From contig NC_135550.1 in assembly GCF_964340395.1 (NCBI RefSeq), positions 3,915,101 to 3,979,100 on the forward strand: a stretch of 64,000 nt of DNA, written 5' to 3'. Every line of letters starts with the position of its first letter. The first letter of the stretch is position 1. The translations under genes were made by a program, and so were the position numbers. The notes under the pieces are model-generated. The model was not told the DNA's origin, made no database searches, and saw only the letters and a program-made list of their open reading frames with translations. This document shows, piece after piece, positions 39,801 through 49,557 of this stretch. Origin of the DNA: Glandiceps talaboti (Eukaryota > Hemichordata > Enteropneusta > Spengelidae).

Positions 39801-42232
39801 TGGACCATGCTGATAAAGTACAGACAGACATAATCAAGTCATCTAGATATTAGAAACTATTAGCTGATAAAAATCCAATGGGAGGAATCCATTAGTGATG
39901 TGTTATTGAACAATTCTATTCTGCAAAAACATTAGAAAGCTGTGACATTTACTTCCAGCAATGCTGCGTTATAGCATTAGGGGGATTTTTAGAGGTGGGG
40001 TAATTTCATTTTGCATGTACAAAATGATGGGACATCAATAGAAGCCTTAGCTAGGGTCAATTTCAGTCACTCAGCAGGCTGTCCTGTATAAGTTTCAAAA
40101 CATGAATGGCCTAACAGCAAATGACATAGTTATCTTATTCAAGCATGTAACACAAACAGTTCTAGCTCAAATCTGTACAACACTTCAAAAATATGTAGGT
40201 TGTAACTTGTGTCTAAATCTAAGAATTTTTTGATCGAATGTTTACATTCATGAGTGGCTTGCCATAAGAACAGCTTTCCTCAGGGAGTACCTAACCTTCT
40301 GGTAATCTCTTCTTACATGTAGAGACTAGTAGTAACTAGACACAATGTTTATTGAATAGCCAAGCCTATCAGCTGCATCAATTCTCACCAAACACATTCC
40401 ACTGCTGTTGTATACATACTGGTGAAATATTGACCAGACCACCAGTACACTTGCTGGCATATCCTTAACTATCAGCTCAAATTGTGACCTTTGGTCACAC
40501 TTTTAATGTGCTGTTTTGGTTCAAATTTTCATTCTGAATATTGTTGGATCAAACAGAACTCAAGGTACACTTGTGGCAAGTTGTGCACTAATAAATTCCA
40601 TGATATGACTTATTTCTTATCCATAAAGTGAATAGTGCAATATTTGCCATCTGTCCCAAAAAGATAATTTACAACAATGAATAATCACAGCTCTTGGAGC
40701 AACGCAAACACTAATTTATCCTGTGCAAGGCACCAACTGTTTGCTTAGTTATTCATTTGCTTATTTTTAATAGTGACTGGTAAATCTTTAACCTTTTAGG
40801 AGCGCTCATAAAGCAGTTTGCAAATGTGGTACTGGTGCAATTTACTCAAATAGGCAAATGATAAATTAGCTACTTTTCCCAGCAGGTTTGCAACTCTCAG
40901 CTCATAAAAACAGACTGGAATGCATAACTTATCTCTTTGCTGGGAGCCATGTCATCTAGTATAATTTACCACACTCTCTCAGTGGGGGCAATGCAAATTA
41001 AAATAAGTATTACTAGCAAAAATTATGCAAATACTGTGCAAATGTGTTACATCCTGTAGGCTGTAGCCATTTTGTAAAATTTAAAGGAATATGTTTAGTC
41101 AGTTGCCCTTATTCATGTAGTTGGCCTTTTCAACATTTATTACATGGATAACCATGTCGACAACAAAAAAAAGACACTATATTGAGTGTCTCACCTGTGA
41201 CCTGTGACTGATTGACTTTATGACTATTCATTGTATGGCATGTTTATTCTGCTCATTCCATTGGGCACGCGGTCGTTTGGTTGCCTGGGCAAGGAAAATT
41301 GCTGTTCGTGACCATGATTACACCATCGATCTTACCAACACCCGCTGTTGGCAAATAATTCATTATCACAATATGGATAATTATTTTCATCACATTCAGC
41401 CATCCATCGATCGACTAATTAGGGGTATCGAATAGCAATTACTAATAGAAAGACTAACATGTTGCGCATATTCACCGCGTTGGTTTTAACAATTTCAGTT
41501 TCGCTTCGCCTCCTTCCTTATTTTTCCCTTGGTCATGAGTGCCAAGTTGAATGTTCACCCCAACCAATATATTCTTCCTTTTGACGGATCGATTAGCACA
41601 TTGTAGTAATATCGTTGCACATAGAAACGTGTAGTTTCATGTTTTCCAATGCGTAATGTTTGCAGACGTTACGTAAAACGTTATGTTTAAGCAAAAAGGT
41701 ATTTTGCCAAAAGGCCATATATAAAATCCGCCCATGCTTGAGACGTTGTGGATGGTTGAAAAAAGAACAAGCTCGGTTGCTGAGTGATTTTCGTACGTTT
41801 GATGGATTGATGTCTTCGGCTGATCGTATCAAAAACAGTTATTCTAATATTCTATAATGTATACAATTTCACTCTACAGAATGTAGCATTTTCAGTTATT
41901 TGGTGTAGAAAATTCAAAGCTTGTATTAGATTTCAGCTTCCTTGAGTAACTATCGATAGTTTCGTCATTAGATCGTGTATGCAATGACCAAGCACGATCT
42001 CCACCCCTCTTTTGATTTTCACTTCCGTGCCAGGCTTTAACCACACCGTCACATTTTCAATTTAGTGTATCATCCCAACGAGAAGGGAACACGAAATCTT
42101 ACCTCCAATATTTGTTCGTTTAGACATTCCGGCCTCCACATCGCCTTCGAGCGGTCTTTTCCGTGAGTCTGTACCGTCACAGTCCACTCCAATTTCTACG
42201 CTGTGCTGCTTCGAAGCGAACTCTGTCGCCAT
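11564..42232 (-). CDS. Nova: Nova RNA-binding protein, whole coding gene (4 coding exons)
   Basis: Neuro-oncological ventral antigen family splicing regulator. The family binds YCAY clusters in pre-mRNA through KH domains and sets neuronal alternative splicing in the nucleus. Coding exons on the minus strand are 42232-42103, 33872-33723, 23932-23784 and 12646-11564, giving 1,512 nt and 503 residues; all joins are in frame with GT-AG sites. An N-terminal basic motif DSRKRPLE matches vertebrate NOVA. KH1 lies at about residues 48-120, KH2 at 144-215 and KH3 at 420-490, each with a GKGG loop (66-69, 158-161, 436-439). An Ala/Ser/Gly-rich spacer separates KH2 from KH3, as in NOVA1/2. The start at 42232 has a good Kozak context (AAGATGG); an in-frame upstream ATG at 42334 would add an unconvincing hydrophobic leader. 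The length is close to vertebrate NOVA1/2 (about 490-510). The KH1-KH2 linker is short compared with the long NOVA1 isoform. Identity is very secure. Confidence 0.95.
12918..13728. mobile_element. Family C: inverted-end element with microsatellite and 3' hairpin (tentative)
   Basis: The left end CTTCCGTAAGG (12918-12928) is the exact complement of CCTTACGGAAG (13718-13728). The 3' end folds as TCTTCC-TTAC-GGAAGA and is preceded by (CA)n(CAGA)n at about 13640-13692. The left end also has a tandem 17 bp repeat (CCTTCCGTAAGGGTAAT-like). Same plan as families A and B but unrelated sequence. It lies in Nova intron 3. Confidence 0.4.
16124..16294. mobile_element. Harbinger-like MITE (171 bp) with TAA target duplication
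   Basis: The arms AGCCAGGCACACACTACAGG and (complement of the right end) AGCAAGCACACACACTAGAG continue through AAAATTTCAC and TGGCAATTTCCT-type blocks for about 55 bp. It is flanked by TAA on both sides (16121-16123, 16295-16297), the 3 bp TWA target typical of PIF/Harbinger. It interrupts one of the family A tandem units. Confidence 0.65.
17209..17431. mobile_element. Foldback MITE copy 1 (223 bp), ~9 bp target duplication
   Basis: Two ~92 bp arms are nearly perfect inverted copies with a short spacer. The ends are CAATCTGATTAAAATCCGAT and its complement. The flanks GTATAAAAC (17200-17208) and GTATAAACT (17432-17440) are near-identical 9-mers. The 9 bp target and long inverted arms point to a Mutator-like (MULE) MITE. 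Confidence 0.65.
17848..18089. mobile_element. Foldback MITE copy 2 (242 bp) with perfect 9 bp target duplication
   Basis: Same arms as copy 1 and a different, longer centre that is itself palindromic (TTTTTTAGCCTGATC ... GATCAGGCAAGCTAAAAAA). It is flanked by GAAGCTGTT at 17839-17847 and 18090-18098. It interrupts the transposon coding remnant. A Mutator-like origin is likely. Confidence 0.7.
18092..18453 (-). pseudogene. Transposon ORF remnant: SAP-like domain plus YqaJ-ORF-type N-terminus
   Basis: Reading leftwards from an ATG at 18453, the remnant encodes [28 protein letters not shown], then after an apparent frameshift [20 protein letters not shown] and [11 protein letters not shown], and on to [15 protein letters not shown] and [16 protein letters not shown]. 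The first part resembles a SAP helix-extension-helix DNA-binding motif. The second resembles the 'pdv...dI..YL......t.e.lk.YKSleay' block that I recall before the YqaJ-like nuclease region of ISL2EU and related eukaryotic transposon proteins. It stops where foldback copy 2 is inserted, just after NSF. Confidence 0.4.
18790..18829. repeat. (CA)20 microsatellite
   Basis: Internal microsatellite of family A copy 2. Confidence 0.95.
20151..21013 (+). mobile_element. Family B pearl/Helentron-like element, apparently full length (863 bp)
   Basis: The left end AGTCCCCGC (20151-20159) is the exact complement of the right end GCGGGGACT (21005-21013). Inside, four tandem units start GTCTGAGTTATGGCT at 20326, 20477, 20628 and 20783 (151, 151 and 155 bp apart). 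They are followed by (GGAC)4-5 (20951-20968). A terminal hairpin pairs AGCCCCCG with CGGGGACT around an inner GGAC-TTC-GTCC stem. Tandem ~150 bp units, microsatellite core, 3' hairpin and an inverted 5' end are the hallmarks of pearl/HINE elements mobilised by Helentrons. No protein is encoded. Confidence 0.7.
22591..22606 (+). promoter_or_regulatory. Nuclear-receptor-type site (TCAAGGTCA overlapping a DR1)
   Basis: TCAAGGTCAAAGGTCA holds an ERR/SF1-type half-site and a perfect AGGTCA-A-AGGTCA direct repeat in Nova intron 3. Such strings also arise in repeats, so function is doubtful. Confidence 0.25.
22743..22787. repeat. Compact two-stem hairpin
   Basis: CACTCCAA (22745-22752) pairs with TTGGAGTG (22778-22785). 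Inside it, GGAGGTT pairs with AACCTCC. Located in Nova intron 3. Confidence 0.6.
22905..23265 (+). mobile_element. Family A element, copy 3
   Basis: It has the same sub-units as copy 1 (CATATCACTGATGGGATCAT, CTGCTGAGTAGTTTTGGAG, AAATATCATGGTAATCGGTC), then (CA)n(CAGA)n at about 23169-23208. The 3' hairpin is GCACTACTGAA (23224-23234) with TTCAGTTGTGC (23244-23254). The shortened 5' side suggests truncation. Confidence 0.65.
23501..23740. repeat. ~79 bp tandem repeat, three diverged copies, CAC-rich
   Basis: TCTGCCATTCTACAA starts at 23532, 23610 and 23690, each preceded by an ACATxxAATGTTACAT-like block. CACCACACCACACC and CACATCACATCACATC runs lie between. On the Nova strand these become GU-rich, starting about 45 nt after the exon 3 donor. 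Confidence 0.75.
23784..23932 (-). CDS. Nova: Nova coding exon 3 (rest of KH1 and linker)
   Basis: 149 nt between a GATTACAG acceptor and a GTAAGA donor. It encodes [20 protein letters not shown] and the C-terminal helix of KH1, then a short linker ending in SQERARQ, in phase 0. It joins directly to the KH2 exon at Q|VKIIVPN, as in family members. Confidence 0.94.
30418..30700 (-). other. Unassigned open stretch with one likely membrane segment
   Basis: After a possible acceptor (GGTGTGAG near 30,652), the minus strand reads [20 protein letters not shown] and continues to a hydrophobic stretch, [20 protein letters not shown], then a charged tail ending at a stop at 30418. Cys pairs followed by one ~22-residue hydrophobic segment suggest the last exon of a small membrane protein nested in Nova intron 2. 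I recognise no family, and chance is a fair explanation. Confidence 0.2.
31235..31480 (+). mobile_element. Chimeric fragment: family A joined to family B
   Basis: 31235-31320 matches a family A sub-unit (AATCTTAATTTACTCACATC, TGCCCAGTAGTTTTTGGG). After GACGGACGACGACC it continues as a family B unit (GTTCAAGCATGTCCGAGTTA, GGCTGCCAGGCAGCCATATT) to about 31,480. No terminal hairpin is seen. Confidence 0.6.
33723..33872 (-). CDS. Nova: Nova coding exon 2 (first part of KH1)
   Basis: 150 nt between a TTTTACAG acceptor and a GTAGGT donor, phase 1 at both ends. It encodes [20 protein letters not shown] and [20 protein letters not shown], ending at YYPG. This is the classic Nova KH1 alpha-helix/GKGG/beta region, interrupted at the same place as I recall for vertebrate NOVA (YPG|TTER). 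Confidence 0.95.
33873..42102 (-). other. Nova: Nova intron 1 (8.2 kb)
   Basis: AT-rich. It holds a C-run (about 37823-37839) and small microsatellites. The right end near exon 1 (41.2-42.1 kb) is CpG-richer, in line with a promoter-proximal region. No exon recognised. Confidence 0.7.
42103..42232 (-). CDS. Nova: Nova coding exon 1
   Basis: 130 nt, beginning ATGGCGACAG and ending before the donor GTAAGA. It encodes residues 1-43 plus one base, including DSRKRPLEG and MSKRTN, which match the basic N-terminus (nuclear localisation region) of vertebrate NOVA. The exon ends in phase 1. Confidence 0.92.
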
Positions 42233-42521
42233 CTTGAGAAGGTTTCGAGTGTCGACCACCAGAGCACCACACGGACTTGTGAGCCTATGCACATGAACAC
42301 AAACCAGTGACAACAATAAGTCCACGACAGTCAATGACTTGCGCCCCTTTCATGCACCGCCAATAACCCAACGTGTTAGCCAGAAACGCAGATAAGCTAT
42401 GCACATCGATTGAGTGGAACAGTTTTCTATGCCGGAGCGCTGACAATAACTTACTTTCATTCACTGTGCGTGAATTGAAAGGCGGAAGGTTACACAATAA
42501 ATACAATTGTACGGTGATGTG

Positions 42522-42529
42522 TCACGTGA
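42522..42529. promoter_or_regulatory. E-box palindrome TCACGTGA upstream of Nova
   Basis: It lies about 290 bp upstream of the Nova start codon in the divergent promoter region. bHLH-ZIP-type consensus; function not shown. Confidence 0.35.
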
Positions 42530-43758
42530 TGACAAGCTGCGAAGATCACTGAGATAGATGGCCCATGCTGCGTACACAGTGTGTACACGTTGTATTCTGT
42601 ACCAAGCACCGGGACCCTGCACCACTGTAAACAAGCCACAAATGATATTTTAATGAGGAAATTTTTAATATAAAATTTTGATCTTGCTATATCATGGTAA
42701 AATGCACAACTTCTTATTAAATAAATATGTATACTAGCTCTGAAAAAAACTAGTCTTCCCGTATACTTACGCGTCCATGAAGGGTCAATAATTGGAGGAA
42801 AGTAATCACATGCATGGGAAAGTAAATAAACATGGGAAAGAGGCTGGCGTGGTCACGTGTGAAAGGTGTTTTACTTCCTGACTGACGCAAAGATTGCGTC
42901 CATGGCCAGAGGTTTATATTTATTTAGAAGCCACACGTAGACAAAACAGGTGGGAATGGTATTTGTTGACCAGTCTAATACATGTGTTTCAAATGTGACG
43001 TAGCTTGAAGTTATGATGATTTGGGATAGACGGCCACTACATACATTGTGTATACACTGTCATCGTGTCACTGTCAACAACGCCGCGTCCCCTCTGTACG
43101 TTACCCAATACGTTGCATAGTGACACAGACAAGTAAGGAAAGTGACAATCACGAGCATGCACGTTGTGCTAATTTGACGTGTAATTTTTATTTCAGTCCG
43201 TGTATGCATTTTGCTATATATGTAGAATTAAGAGACGTCCCTCGAACACTTATACCAAAAATGTTATCAGTTTATCTGTGTAGTTTTAAAAAGGAGTTAC
43301 AACTTACATATAATATGTAATCGTAACGGTATAGAACTTGGAACTTTGCTTAATTGTGTCTCCCCCACCTTTCCAGGACAGATTAGTTGTATGCGATATG
43401 TAGCCAGCGTAGGACCTATGTCTGCAGCGAAAGAAAATACCCGTGGTAATATAAACCTCGCTTATGACCCACTCGTCCGTCACGACTGGTATCATTGCTA
43501 TGGTAACTGTATATTTTGACTTGAGCAAACGTGTATTACAGTGCGGTGACACTCACCTGTTTCCTGAAGCTGTGTATACAAGTAAAGCCATAAACACACA
43601 CACTCCACAAATCATCAGGAAAATTCCAAACTTAAACAAATGTTGAAATATTGGAATACGGTCGTCAGGAATTGGACTATATTTGAAAATACCGAGGCTG
43701 AGTTTTATAAATCAAAATCAAAAACAAAAAATAAGTTCCAATTCAGATCATCGTTTTA

Positions 43759-44027
43759 AAGTGTTCATGTGGATGAGGATTGGGTATCTATTTTTAATTT
43801 ATCATGGTTTCCTACTTGAAAAATCGATATGAAACAACATAGTACAACTTACAAGTCTCAAAAAGGTACAAACATGTACATTAGCCGTTGTTTTGTAATT
43901 TATTGCATTAGAAACAAGGACTTGGCATGTTGAAACTATTTATTTTTCAAGTAGAAAGCCAAGGTAAAATAGTTTTATAGATTAAAAATCCAAAATAAAT
44001 ACCCAATCCTCATCCATATGGCCACTT
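43759..44027. mobile_element. TA-flanked inverted-repeat MITE (269 bp)
   Basis: The ends are inverted copies. The left part has CATGTGGATGAGGATTGGGT and the right part its complement ACCCAATCCTCATCCATATG. The arms continue through a TTTCTACTTGAAAAAT-type block, about 70-90 bp imperfect in total. Both ends abut TA (43757-43758 and 44028-44029), consistent with a Tc1/mariner-type target duplication. No ORF. Confidence 0.6.
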
Positions 44028-44294
44028 TACCACAGTTGATGTACAAATAAAGTTTGAGGATTAGGACACCACTTTGCTGCATGATTTATAAATAAGGTAA
44101 TTAGTTAACAGCTGGTTTATTGTTGAAAGCATGTAGATTATTAGATAGTAGATCAGACTGAGATTACAGATAAGAATAATGATCATTATCTTTCATTTTT
44201 TCTAAAGACGGTACTGTACAAAAAACATAAGGAACTAGTACTAACATTTTAATCAGTACACATAACATTTTTTAGATTCACAAATCAGCAAGCT

Positions 44295-44324
44295 TATGTA
44301 TGTATGTATGTATGTATGTATGTA

Positions 44325-44365
<41 letters not shown>
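44295..44365. repeat. (GTAT)n then (GT)n microsatellite
   Basis: Seven to eight GTAT units run straight into about 18 GT units, upstream of the CCSAP coding start. Confidence 0.95.
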
Positions 44366-44367
<2 letters not shown>

Positions 44368-44966
44368 TATAAATGTATAAGCATCCACAGGCAGTATATA
44401 AATTTACTATTTACAACCAGTTACCCAGGTTTTAGTCTACAGGTATTGACTTGTAGTCTACAGGTATTGACTTAGATTTGGCATACTTCTGTTTTGTAAA
44501 ACTGGCAATGCAGTTTCATAAATTAATACACCAATTCAGATAGCCAGGCTTTAGCAGATTAGGTTTTGTCATTTTCTTTCAGCAAACTGAAATGTAGCCC
44601 TGAGACTTGGCTTAAAAATATTTTTTTGCCAAAATATACTAGCTGTCAAGCCAGTAAGCTGGCAGACAAGTCTGTAGTCTGTCTAAATCGCTGTCAGTGA
44701 TTCGCTGTCTTACTACATGTCAGTGAAATAAAACCACAGGCTGCAATACAGGCGAACAAGTCTATGAGCGAATGGAAGCATATAAACATAACATTTTCTA
44801 GAAAGAAATGTACAAGGAACTAGTGAGACAGTCCGAATAAATAGATGTAATCTGACGTTTCAAATAAATATTCTTTTATCAAGGTATTTATAGGCAAGAC
44901 ATAGTTGGTACATACCTTACTAAATCTGAATGTTATTCTGTACATTGATGTTTCAGGAGCTTTAAT

Positions 44967-45333
44967 ATGGTGTTCAAGAGAACAGAGTACAGCAGAGAGT
45001 ACAGTGGGCCACAATGGAACCAACACTACAGTCACTACAAAGAAAAGGTAGATTATCGACTACAGAGAAGACACTTGGAACATTATCATCAACCATTTGA
45101 ATGGGAAAGTGATGAAGAGGAGGAAGTGGAAGTTGATGCTGCCAGACCACGTTCAGCACCTCCTTATCAAAGGAGACAGAAACAGGATGTTTATGCAGAA
45201 CCTTCCAAACCAGCACAGTATCAACAACAATACAATGACCAGGAAGTCAAATCAGCAGCTGGTGAACAACACAATCACAGAGTACATACAAATTACAATA
45301 GTAATAATTCCAACCAACCACCACAACCACAAG
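44967..45333 (+). CDS. CCSAP: CCSAP coding exon 1
   Basis: 367 nt, from ATGGTGTTC to a donor at GTATTT, ending in phase 1. It holds the conserved N-terminal block, an acidic SDEEEEVEV patch, the PRSAPPY motif and a Gln/Asn-rich tail. The reading frame stays open past the donor to 45680, but the intronic part is not protein-like. Confidence 0.88.
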
Positions 45334-45946
45334 GTATTTTATTAAATTGTATTGTAAACAATAAATATGATTATGCTGTGAGATTGTATGTCTCGAGAGT
45401 GTACTGGCATACTAAAACTCCAAGACACATTGGTCAGCAATGCCAGGGGGTGGGGGTGTGGGTGGGTGGTGGCACCCCAACATATCTTTCAGACTATGGA
45501 CATATATATAGTTCACATTCATTTTCACTATGTACTGTGAAGTACTCTGATCATAACTGGTATACACTTCAAAGTAAAACTCAAGGTTATTATATAGGAT
45601 ATATATATATAATAGAATCTTTATTGTACTTCATTTCTTCATTGGATTTTCTGCAATATACCATAAATGTTTGGTGCTAAAACAAACAATAAATATATTA
45701 ACTAGAGTAATAATAGTTAACACAATAACAAAATAATGTTTGTACAAAAGTATAAACTTTAGGTCACATGTAATTCGAACTCGTTCGTTCCTTTTGATAA
45801 GTACTGATGTCATGAAAGTTGTCAGTGCCATAAGTATGTGTGTAGTCAATTTTGTTTATTCCAGTATGTGTAGTGAGATTTCATAACTACAATGTGCTCA
45901 TACTCATACCATATACCCTAGAGGTAAAACGTATGTGTCTATGGGG

Positions 45947-46007
<61 letters not shown>

Positions 46008-47301
46008 CTGAAGTAACAAGTGTTTTGTGAGATACTTGGACCATGCATAGGATGTATGGGGACACAATCATTTTATGAGACATGGTAAATAGAGCGTGCT
46101 GTGAGATGTTCTAACCATATAACCTTGCACTATAGGGTCTATGACAGTATGAGTATACATCCTGATTCTATATATAGTGTATATTCTCTAGGACCATGCC
46201 CATAGATCCACTAACTCTAGGGTCTCTGGCAGTTGTAGCATCTATAGATACATTGGAGAAACATTAACTTGGGCAGTATTGTATTCATGGTATTCCATTT
46301 ATTTATCTTTTACTAAGCCCAAAACACATACACAGAATGTGGATACTTCCAAAGTATTTTCCAGAATTTATATTTTAGAGGGAAGAAAATGAACAGAAGA
46401 GAAATTGCAAACTGGTGACATTGCATGTGAAAATTAATAAATGTACAGAATTTTGTGTTGTATCTTCTTGGTAGTCTTGATTAATAAATATATTTCTTCC
46501 AGAATGTAGAATTTCATATCTAGTAAAATTGACAAGAGTGGAAACACTGTAGTGAACCATTGATATCTGAACGATAAATCAATTGATATTTTTTGTCTAC
46601 AGAACTCAAGTTGGAAAGAAGGGCTAAACCCAAAAGACCCAGGCCTAAATCAGCTAAACCGACCACAGGAATATTGAAAGGAAAAAAAGAACCCCAGAAG
46701 CAAAAGCCAAGAGTACCTCTTCACCACCCACCATTCTTAGCATTTGGCTGGGCAGACAGAGAACGGATCACTGGTACACAGAGAACACACAATGTTAAAG
46801 CAGCAGTAGCAGATGTAAGTGTGGTGACTTTGCTAAGGGGTACTATTTTAACCCCTAGTTTACACATGGGAGAAGTATAACTTTGAATTTATGTATATGT
46901 TATGGGATAGTAAATACTGGATTGAGCCTCTAGTTGTTCATAGCCCTGAAACTTGTTGTAGTCTTAGTAAGTGTCTGAATAGCTTGAGATAGCAAGACAC
47001 CATGTAGGCTAGAATCCATTCACATGGGGGATTTTGCTCCCCAAAACCACCTGTGGCAACTTGACTAAATGTTGATTTGCCATTTATTGCATTACAGTCC
47101 CAGTTCATATACCCAGCAGCTCTACGTGCCAGGAAAAGACAAGAATTGGATGTCGTGAGACAAAAAGAGATCCTGGAACGTGAAAATTACAGAAGGAAAA
47201 GAGAGAGGGCACTGTTCAATGCAGCTGCTACGAGTGAGCCATCACAATGGCAAACTGAATATCGAAGACAGTTTTCCGCTGATCAGGCAAAGAGATGTTA
47301 G
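44967..47301 (+). CDS. CCSAP: CCSAP: centriole, cilia and spindle-associated protein (3 coding exons)
   Basis: Microtubule-associated protein. The vertebrate protein sits on centrioles, cilia and spindle microtubules and is needed for normal ciliary beating. Coding exons are 44967-45333, 46603-46814 and 47098-47301, giving 783 nt and 260 residues; human CCSAP is about 270. The N-terminus EYSREYSGPQWNQHYSHYKE ... DYRLQRRHLE matches human EYMKRYQEPRWEEYGPCYRE ... YRLGRRLLE. The C-terminal half has PPFLAFGWADRE and GTQRTHNVKA (human HPFALYGWGEKQ, GSQKTHNV), then ALRARKRQE, a basic helical stretch, and QWQTEYRRQFSA (human PWMTEYMRCYSA). The middle is acidic, then Gln/Asn-rich and poorly conserved. 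ATG at 44967 has A at -3 and G at +4. A TTTCAG acceptor just upstream (44951-44956) suggests an upstream 5' UTR exon. Assigned from recalled family sequence; confident. Confidence 0.9.
45334..46602 (+). other. CCSAP intron 1 with (GT)n tract
   Basis: 1,269 bp with GT-AG ends. It holds a pure (GT)30 tract at 45949-46008; nothing else recognised. Confidence 0.8.
45949..46008. repeat. (GT)30 microsatellite
   Basis: 60 bp uninterrupted dinucleotide tract within CCSAP intron 1. Confidence 0.97.
46603..46814 (+). CDS. CCSAP: CCSAP coding exon 2
   Basis: 212 nt between a TTTGTCTACAG acceptor and a GTAAGT donor. It encodes a Lys/Arg/Pro-rich stretch (RRAKPKRPRPKSAKPT), then the conserved FLAFGWADRERITGTQRTHN block. 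Frame is kept through G|AA (Glu) at the 5' join. Confidence 0.9.
47098..47301 (+). CDS. CCSAP: CCSAP coding exon 3 with stop
   Basis: 204 nt after an ATTACAG acceptor, ending TGT TAG. It encodes the charged helical C-terminal region (AALRARKRQELDVVRQKEIL) and the conserved WQTEYRRQFSADQAKRC end. Confidence 0.9.
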   Translation, partial: SQFIYPAALRARKRQELDVVRQKEILERENYRRKRERALFNAAATSEPSQWQTEYRRQFSADQAKRC

Positions 47302-47355
47302 TTTCAGTAACCATGGAGACCAGTCTCTATTGCAAGGACAATGTGTTTATTGCCC

Positions 47356-47361
47356 AATAAA
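47356..47361 (+). other. Candidate CCSAP poly(A) signal AATAAA
   Basis: It lies 55 nt after the CCSAP stop, in CCCAATAAACTG. That would make a very short 3' UTR; an ATTAAA near 47,604 is an alternative. Confidence 0.4.
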
Positions 47362-49557
47362 CTGAATGTTGACAACAGTTTCCATGTACGTACATGTACC
47401 ATGTCACAGAAATGCAGTATACTCAAACTCTAGAGGGCAGCATTGATGGTTGCTGACCTCTTTGGCAAAGTCGTGTTCAACATTTGCCCAATGACAAAGT
47501 TGTACTATAGTATGTTCTATGGTTGTACTAGTGTGCTTACCCAGGGTATTTTAAATGTATAATGTCTAATCTAAATACAAATTTTTTCTGAATTATTCAT
47601 CCATTAAAAAAAGTGAACAGAATAGGTGACTAAATCCCAGTGGACTTTTACAACATTAATTAAATCGTCAGCATTTTTCCAATGTTTTTTGGGATGATCA
47701 CAGTTTGTTGACTAAAAGAAGTCCACCCAACAGTATTCGGCTCTTTCAGTATTTTATCTAAACGACTTGAATCGATGTGTGTATGTGAATGTTTACAACA
47801 TGTCCAAGAACCCCAAGTTTCCTAAACTACGCAGTTTTTAGTTAGGGCCAGTAATAAATGATTATATGAAGTAACAAATTATAAGAAATATATTTAGAAT
47901 TATAGTTATTGTGATTTGGAAATATTGTTTGTTGACAAATGGGAATCATATCAAAATTTTAAAATTAGGAACTTTATTTCTTTTAACTTTTAACTTTTAA
48001 CTGAAATTATTATGTGACAACAAATTGTTGTGTGTTAGTATTTTTTTGTTACCATGTGATACTGTATTGGAAACTTGTGTTTGGGAGACATAGAAAGATG
48101 TTAAATGTTTGCTAGTCTGGAAAGGGTATTGGATTGTGCCCTATTTTCAGCAGCATTAAATTGCAGTGTAAGCTGTCATTTCTGAGGTCATACCATACTA
48201 TGGAAGATCCTTGAGAAGAACTGACAAGTTGGATTTCTTTAACTTGAATGAATGGCTTGTACAGTTACTAAATTGAAAGCAAAGCTTATATCAAGAACTG
48301 TGTATTTGAAAGTATATGAGGCTATGAGCTCTAAGTATGTCTGTACTTTAAACTATTTGTAAAGTACAATCAATACACTGAAGTTCAAATTTGGAGAATG
48401 AATTGGAAAAAGTATCTTCTGAAATTTTGGTGAGTGCACTGCTTTTGTTCATGATATCATCTGTCTTCAGTTGAAATCCTGGTAGCTATGCAGCTAATCA
48501 TTCTGTCATGTAGATTTCAAGGTTACAAATATGTAAATCATATGCTTTATTTCATAGATTCATATATATGGTACAATTATGTGTGTAACTCTTCATGTTT
48601 AACAAAAACAACACAGAAAAATGGTATGATCTAGCCCCCATGTACATATATAGAACAAAAATGTGCACAAAAACATACAGCAGTTAAAGCTTCCAATGAC
48701 ACTTGCACTGGACTATTAAGAGTCTTTCATGTATGTATCTTGTTTTGTTACTGAGAAACTTAGACTAAAAGAGCCAGGTATATATTCAAATAATGTATGA
48801 GTTGAGAAGAATATTGGCTAGTTTTGGAGTAAAACTTTGGGTGTGTGCTTTCGGAAGGTTACTGAATAAATGTGAAAGGTGATGACAGTACCTGTGTGCA
48901 GACATGCAGGCCAGATTGTTGTCACCTCTTGCCTTTGGTCTAGCATCCTCAAAAGTAGCTTAGTTATGTGTGGTAAATGGTGGCCATTTTGTTGCTCAAA
49001 ATCCATAATTATTGCATAACTCAAAACGATATTACATAGAAACCTCATTGAAATGAGTACCCCTACATAATTAGATGTGTGCTTCAGCCTATCAACAGCA
49101 CTGGAAATATAACTTTGCTGGCTCCCCACTACTATCCCACTTGATCTACTCTTGCCCAGTAAGCTTTTTACATTGAGGTGGGGCATCACAGTGGGCACTG
49201 ATTACATATGCCTGATTATGATTATTCAAATTAATTCATGACATGTTGATAAACACAGGCTAGTACAATGAATACAGGTGCCAATGTAACACATAAAGTG
49301 TGATAAATGTACATGTAATTACGTAAATTTAAATGTATAAGTATGCTGGTAATGGCTTTGGGGGTGTGGTTAACTTAATCACACAGTTACATGGGATAGT
49401 AGACAAGAGCTGGTGAAGTTACAGATCCAGAATCACAGACATGCAAACCCAGCAGTTTTAACAGGCAAACTGATAAAAAGCATCAAGAAATTATGACAAA
49501 TAGCTTTTAAACCAGCAAAGCTGGAGAGTTTATTTGTAGTACTTCATTCATGTAATG

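Larger units (their letters stand above)
42233..44966. other. Intergenic region between the Nova and CCSAP start codons (head to head)
   Basis: About 2.7 kb between divergent genes. The Nova side (41.5-43.6 kb) has more CpG than elsewhere and a TCACGTGA E-box at 42522-42529. A 269 bp MITE and a (GTAT)n/(GT)n tract occupy part of the right half. A CAA|GTAAGG sequence at 43133 could be a donor for a non-coding CCSAP 5' exon, but this is weak. Confidence 0.5.

Noticed and set aside
42233-42334. Upstream in-frame start for Nova adding 34 residues
   Set aside because: The extension is hydrophobic and unlike any Nova N-terminus; the ATG at 42232 has a better context and gives the family start region.
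44974-45345. Other open frames over CCSAP exon 1
   Set aside because: Alternative-phase and antisense shadows; only the frame from 44967 matches CCSAP and splices correctly.
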